NCBI GenBank assembly: GCA_031284675.1
Contig: JAITXQ010000055.1
Span: 1 to 15,309 of the forward strand
Direction of reading: 5' to 3'
Length of the DNA: 15,309 nt
Source: Rickettsiales bacterium
Lineage (GTDB): Bacteria; Pseudomonadota; Alphaproteobacteria; Rickettsiales; Anaplasmataceae
Positions 13,688 through 15,309 of the stretch are shown one piece after another. The notes under the pieces were generated by a model. The model was not told the origin of the DNA. It ran no database searches and worked only from the letters and a program-made list of their open reading frames with translations. The number at the start of each line of letters is the position of its first letter. The stretch's first letter is position 1. Both the position numbers and the translations under genes were made by a program.

Positions 13688-15030
13688 CTAAAAAACTCCC
13701 TCTATTAGTTCTTCTTTTTTTATCAAGACATAACCGAATTCACTGGCCTTTTTACTTAGGCTCTTGACTACTCTATCCTTATAAAGTTTTTCATAATGAT
13801 CTATTCCTTTTTCCACATATTCCTGTCCATATTTTAACATTTGATAAAAAATACATGCTAGTTTTCTTGCTGTAGCAGTAATCGCTTTTTGTATTCCCAA
13901 CCAATTCTTTAGCCTTCTACAGTATGCACCTAATGCACTCTTACTTTTTGATACAGTATAAGCAGCAATTCGAAAGGCATTTGCAGCACGGTTAACAACT
14001 GTACGAGTTCCTGTGCTAATCACTCTTTCTCCTGTAATTCTATTAGATGAACATAGCCCCAACCAAGAAGTAAAATGCTTCTCCGATGGCCATTTATTAG
14101 CATTGAAACCAACTTCTGAGAGGATAGTTTGTATATTTAATACACCAAGTCCAGGAGCTCTAATAAAATCCATGCCAGTTATGCGATGCAATTCTTCATG
14201 TATAGCAAAATCTGGTCTATTCTTAGACTTATTCTTTATTTTACTGCATTGACTATTTTCATCAGATTTTGTTTCAAATGTTTTATAATAGTTTTCGATA
14301 TTTTTGTCACATTCCTTTACTTGTTCTTGAAAAAAGTGTATGCCTTGTATTCTTGCTTTAATGTAAACAGATGCTCTTCTCTATAGTCACCCATTAATGC
14401 TTTAGCTATAGTAGATTTATCATTCTTTATCCGTACATCACTTAATTCAGCCAATTTCTCAGGGTTCCTTTCACCATCAATTATGGCCTTAATAATTTTT
14501 ATACCAGTTGTACCTGTAATACTACTTATGACCTTGTGTAATTGAATGTTCATTTAAATTAATGCCTTCTGCATACGTAGTACGTGTGTAGCTGCACTTT
14601 CAATGAGGTTTTTACGTTGTCGAACATAACTACGTAGTACACATATTTGACTATCTGGCCTAAATGACCCTTGAAGTAATCCATAGCTGTGCAATTGCTG
14701 CAACCATTGGCGATCCTGAATATCTGACTTTCTTCCAGGTACATTTTTTACATGTCGTGCATTTACCAGTTTTACTTCGAACCCATATGATTCAAGTACT
14801 TAAAATAAGGGAATCCAGTATACTCCTGTAGATTCCATAGCTACAGTTGTAACTTCACACTTTTTTAACCACCGTGCTAGGTTATGAAGGTCTTCAGTAA
14901 AGCAGCCAAATTTCTGAACGCGTTGTTCATCCCTTCCTTCAGGTACGCACACATAATGTACAGCTGAACCAATGTCAATTCCCGCTGCATCAGGGTTAAC
15001 TACTTCTAATTTACTTTTTGCTTTTTTCAT
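13688..15030 (-). pseudogene. IS110-family transposase, broken by two stops and a frameshift
   Basis: Reading the minus strand from ATG 15030 gives a DEDD-type IS110 transposase of roughly normal length. The RuvC-like domain has Asp in AGIDIGSAVHYVC, Glu in VAMESTGVYW and the last two Asp in RKSDIQDRQWLQQL. The C-terminal Transposase_20 domain follows, with ITGMDFIRAPGLGVLNIQTILSE, then WLGLCSSNRITGERV and NRAANAFRIAAYTVSKS. The coding frame is interrupted by TAA at 14802-14800 and TAA at 14556-14554, both where a CAA or CAG glutamine codon would fit. A 1-bp loss in the A run at 14330-14335 also shifts the frame (YTFFKNK instead of YTFFQEQVKEC). No active enzyme can be made from this copy. 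The C-terminal end (LIEGVF) may already be flanking DNA. Confidence 0.9.
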
Positions 15031-15100
15031 GATAACTTTCCTTTTATAATTTACAATAGGGAAGCACTTCAGCTTGGGACGGTTAGATTTATACAATCTT

Positions 15101-15244
15101 CTAAGCGAGGTAGTCATAAAATATGGCTCCATCAATGGTTTGACCGTTCCTCCAAAACCATGCTACGTTACGGGCACTGTGGCACCATTGACCATAAGTG
15201 TTGAAAGTATCACAAGTAGTATCATAGAAGGTGGTTAACGGCAT
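15101..15244 (-). CDS. 47-codon ORF with strong ribosome binding site, upstream of the IS110 transposase
   Basis: AGGAGGAG (15258-15251) lies 6 nt before an ATG at 15244, the strongest Shine-Dalgarno sequence in the window. The frame starts MPLTTFYDTTCDTF, contains YGQWCHSARNVAWFWRNGQ and ends DYLA at a TAG at 15103-15101. It is rich in aromatic residues, with no signal or membrane segment, and I do not recognise it. It could be the start of a host gene interrupted by the IS element, a small gene of the element, or a chance frame across a structured non-coding RNA. The frame could also begin at 15292, but the ribosome binding site favours 15244. Confidence 0.35.
   Translation of the reverse strand: MPLTTFYDTTCDTFNTYGQWCHSARNVAWFWRNGQTIDGAIFYDYLA
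15132..15191 (-). ncRNA. Candidate bridge-RNA region of the IS110 element
   Basis: In the non-coding end upstream of the transposase start, TCAATGGT (15132-15139) pairs with ACCATTGA (15184-15191) around a 44-nt loop. Inside the loop CCGT (about 15144) can pair with ACGG (about 15170). IS110-group elements encode a structured bridge RNA in the end upstream of the transposase, so a fossil of it is expected here. The fold is only sketched by eye, and the same bases are part of a possible ORF. Confidence 0.25.
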
Positions 15245-15309
15245 GTAAATCTCCTCCTGATAATAGAACAATTGATCGTACAAAAGAATCATTAAGATCT
15301 AGTGTGAAT

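Larger units (their letters stand above)
13688..15309 (-). mobile_element. IS110-family insertion sequence remnant, right part of window
   Basis: The element comprises the transposase pseudogene plus a non-coding end upstream of it (15031-15309). IS110 elements usually lack terminal inverted repeats and often make no obvious target duplication, so its ends cannot be fixed by eye. The downstream boundary probably lies near 13680, next to the palindromic repeat. The upstream boundary is either between 15245 and 15309 or beyond the window. The exact ISWpi-type name cannot be given. Confidence 0.6.

Noticed and set aside
13517..13708. Plus-strand open frame of 63 codons across the purF 3' end
   Set aside because: It overlaps purF in another frame and runs into the palindromic repeat; the sequence has no protein-like features.
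14559..14744. Minus-strand open frame of 61 codons within the IS110 region
   Set aside because: It is out of frame with the transposase, whose own frame passes through this DNA with recognisable IS110 sequence (SDIQDRQWLQQL, VLRSYVRQRKNL).
1..15309. CRISPR array, toxin-antitoxin pair, cif-type or phage structural gene cluster
   Set aside because: No regularly spaced direct repeats, no adjacent small gene pair with known toxin motifs, and no recognisable phage or cif gene were found on either strand.

Overview
The window looks like a chromosomal segment of an obligate intracellular alphaproteobacterium of the order Rickettsiales, most likely Wolbachia (Anaplasmataceae). The grounds are very AT-rich DNA, long intergenic spacers, an alphaproteobacterial NDUFS4-type complex I subunit, a small HdaA, a decayed IS110 insertion sequence, and short GC-richer palindromic repeats scattered between genes. 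The genus is an inference; no marker gene was compared with a database.

Layout. From 277 to 4587 lie surE (+), a minus-strand pair made of an SDR-type NAD-dependent epimerase and an acyl-protein-thioesterase-like hydrolase, the NDUFS4 homologue (+) and a SurA-like periplasmic chaperone (+). A 479-bp gap (4588-5066) holds two overlapping minus-strand ORF remnants and a strong hairpin. From 5067 to 6777 an AI-2E/PerM-type permease overlaps hdaA. Next come a spacer with a large AT hairpin and two copies of an extended -10 box, a 56-codon membrane-protein gene overlapping xerD, xerD itself, a PlsC-type acyltransferase, rpsT and gltA. On the minus strand, a 5-formyl-THF cyclo-ligase overlaps a stand-alone C-terminal oxidoreductase domain with four cysteines. 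purF (+) follows, with a leader that can form two mutually exclusive hairpins. The end of the window is an IS110-family transposase pseudogene on the minus strand, broken by two in-frame stops and one frameshift, followed by its upstream non-coding end.

Most genes are housekeeping: nucleotide metabolism (SurE, PurF), folate C1 metabolism, the TCA cycle, translation (S20), lipid synthesis, chromosome dimer resolution (XerD), control of DnaA (HdaA), respiration and envelope protein folding. They do not form one pathway. Operon-like links are limited to permease-hdaA, the small membrane protein-xerD, oxidoreductase domain-cyclo-ligase and hydrolase-epimerase.

I found no convincing new multi-gene system. 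The items most worth a second look are the IS110 upstream end, which could hold a fossil bridge RNA and has a small ORF with a very strong ribosome binding site; the IS110 element abutting a dispersed palindromic repeat; the 56-codon protein with a probably leaderless promoter; the alternative hairpins before purF; and the unidentified remnant at 4568-4836.
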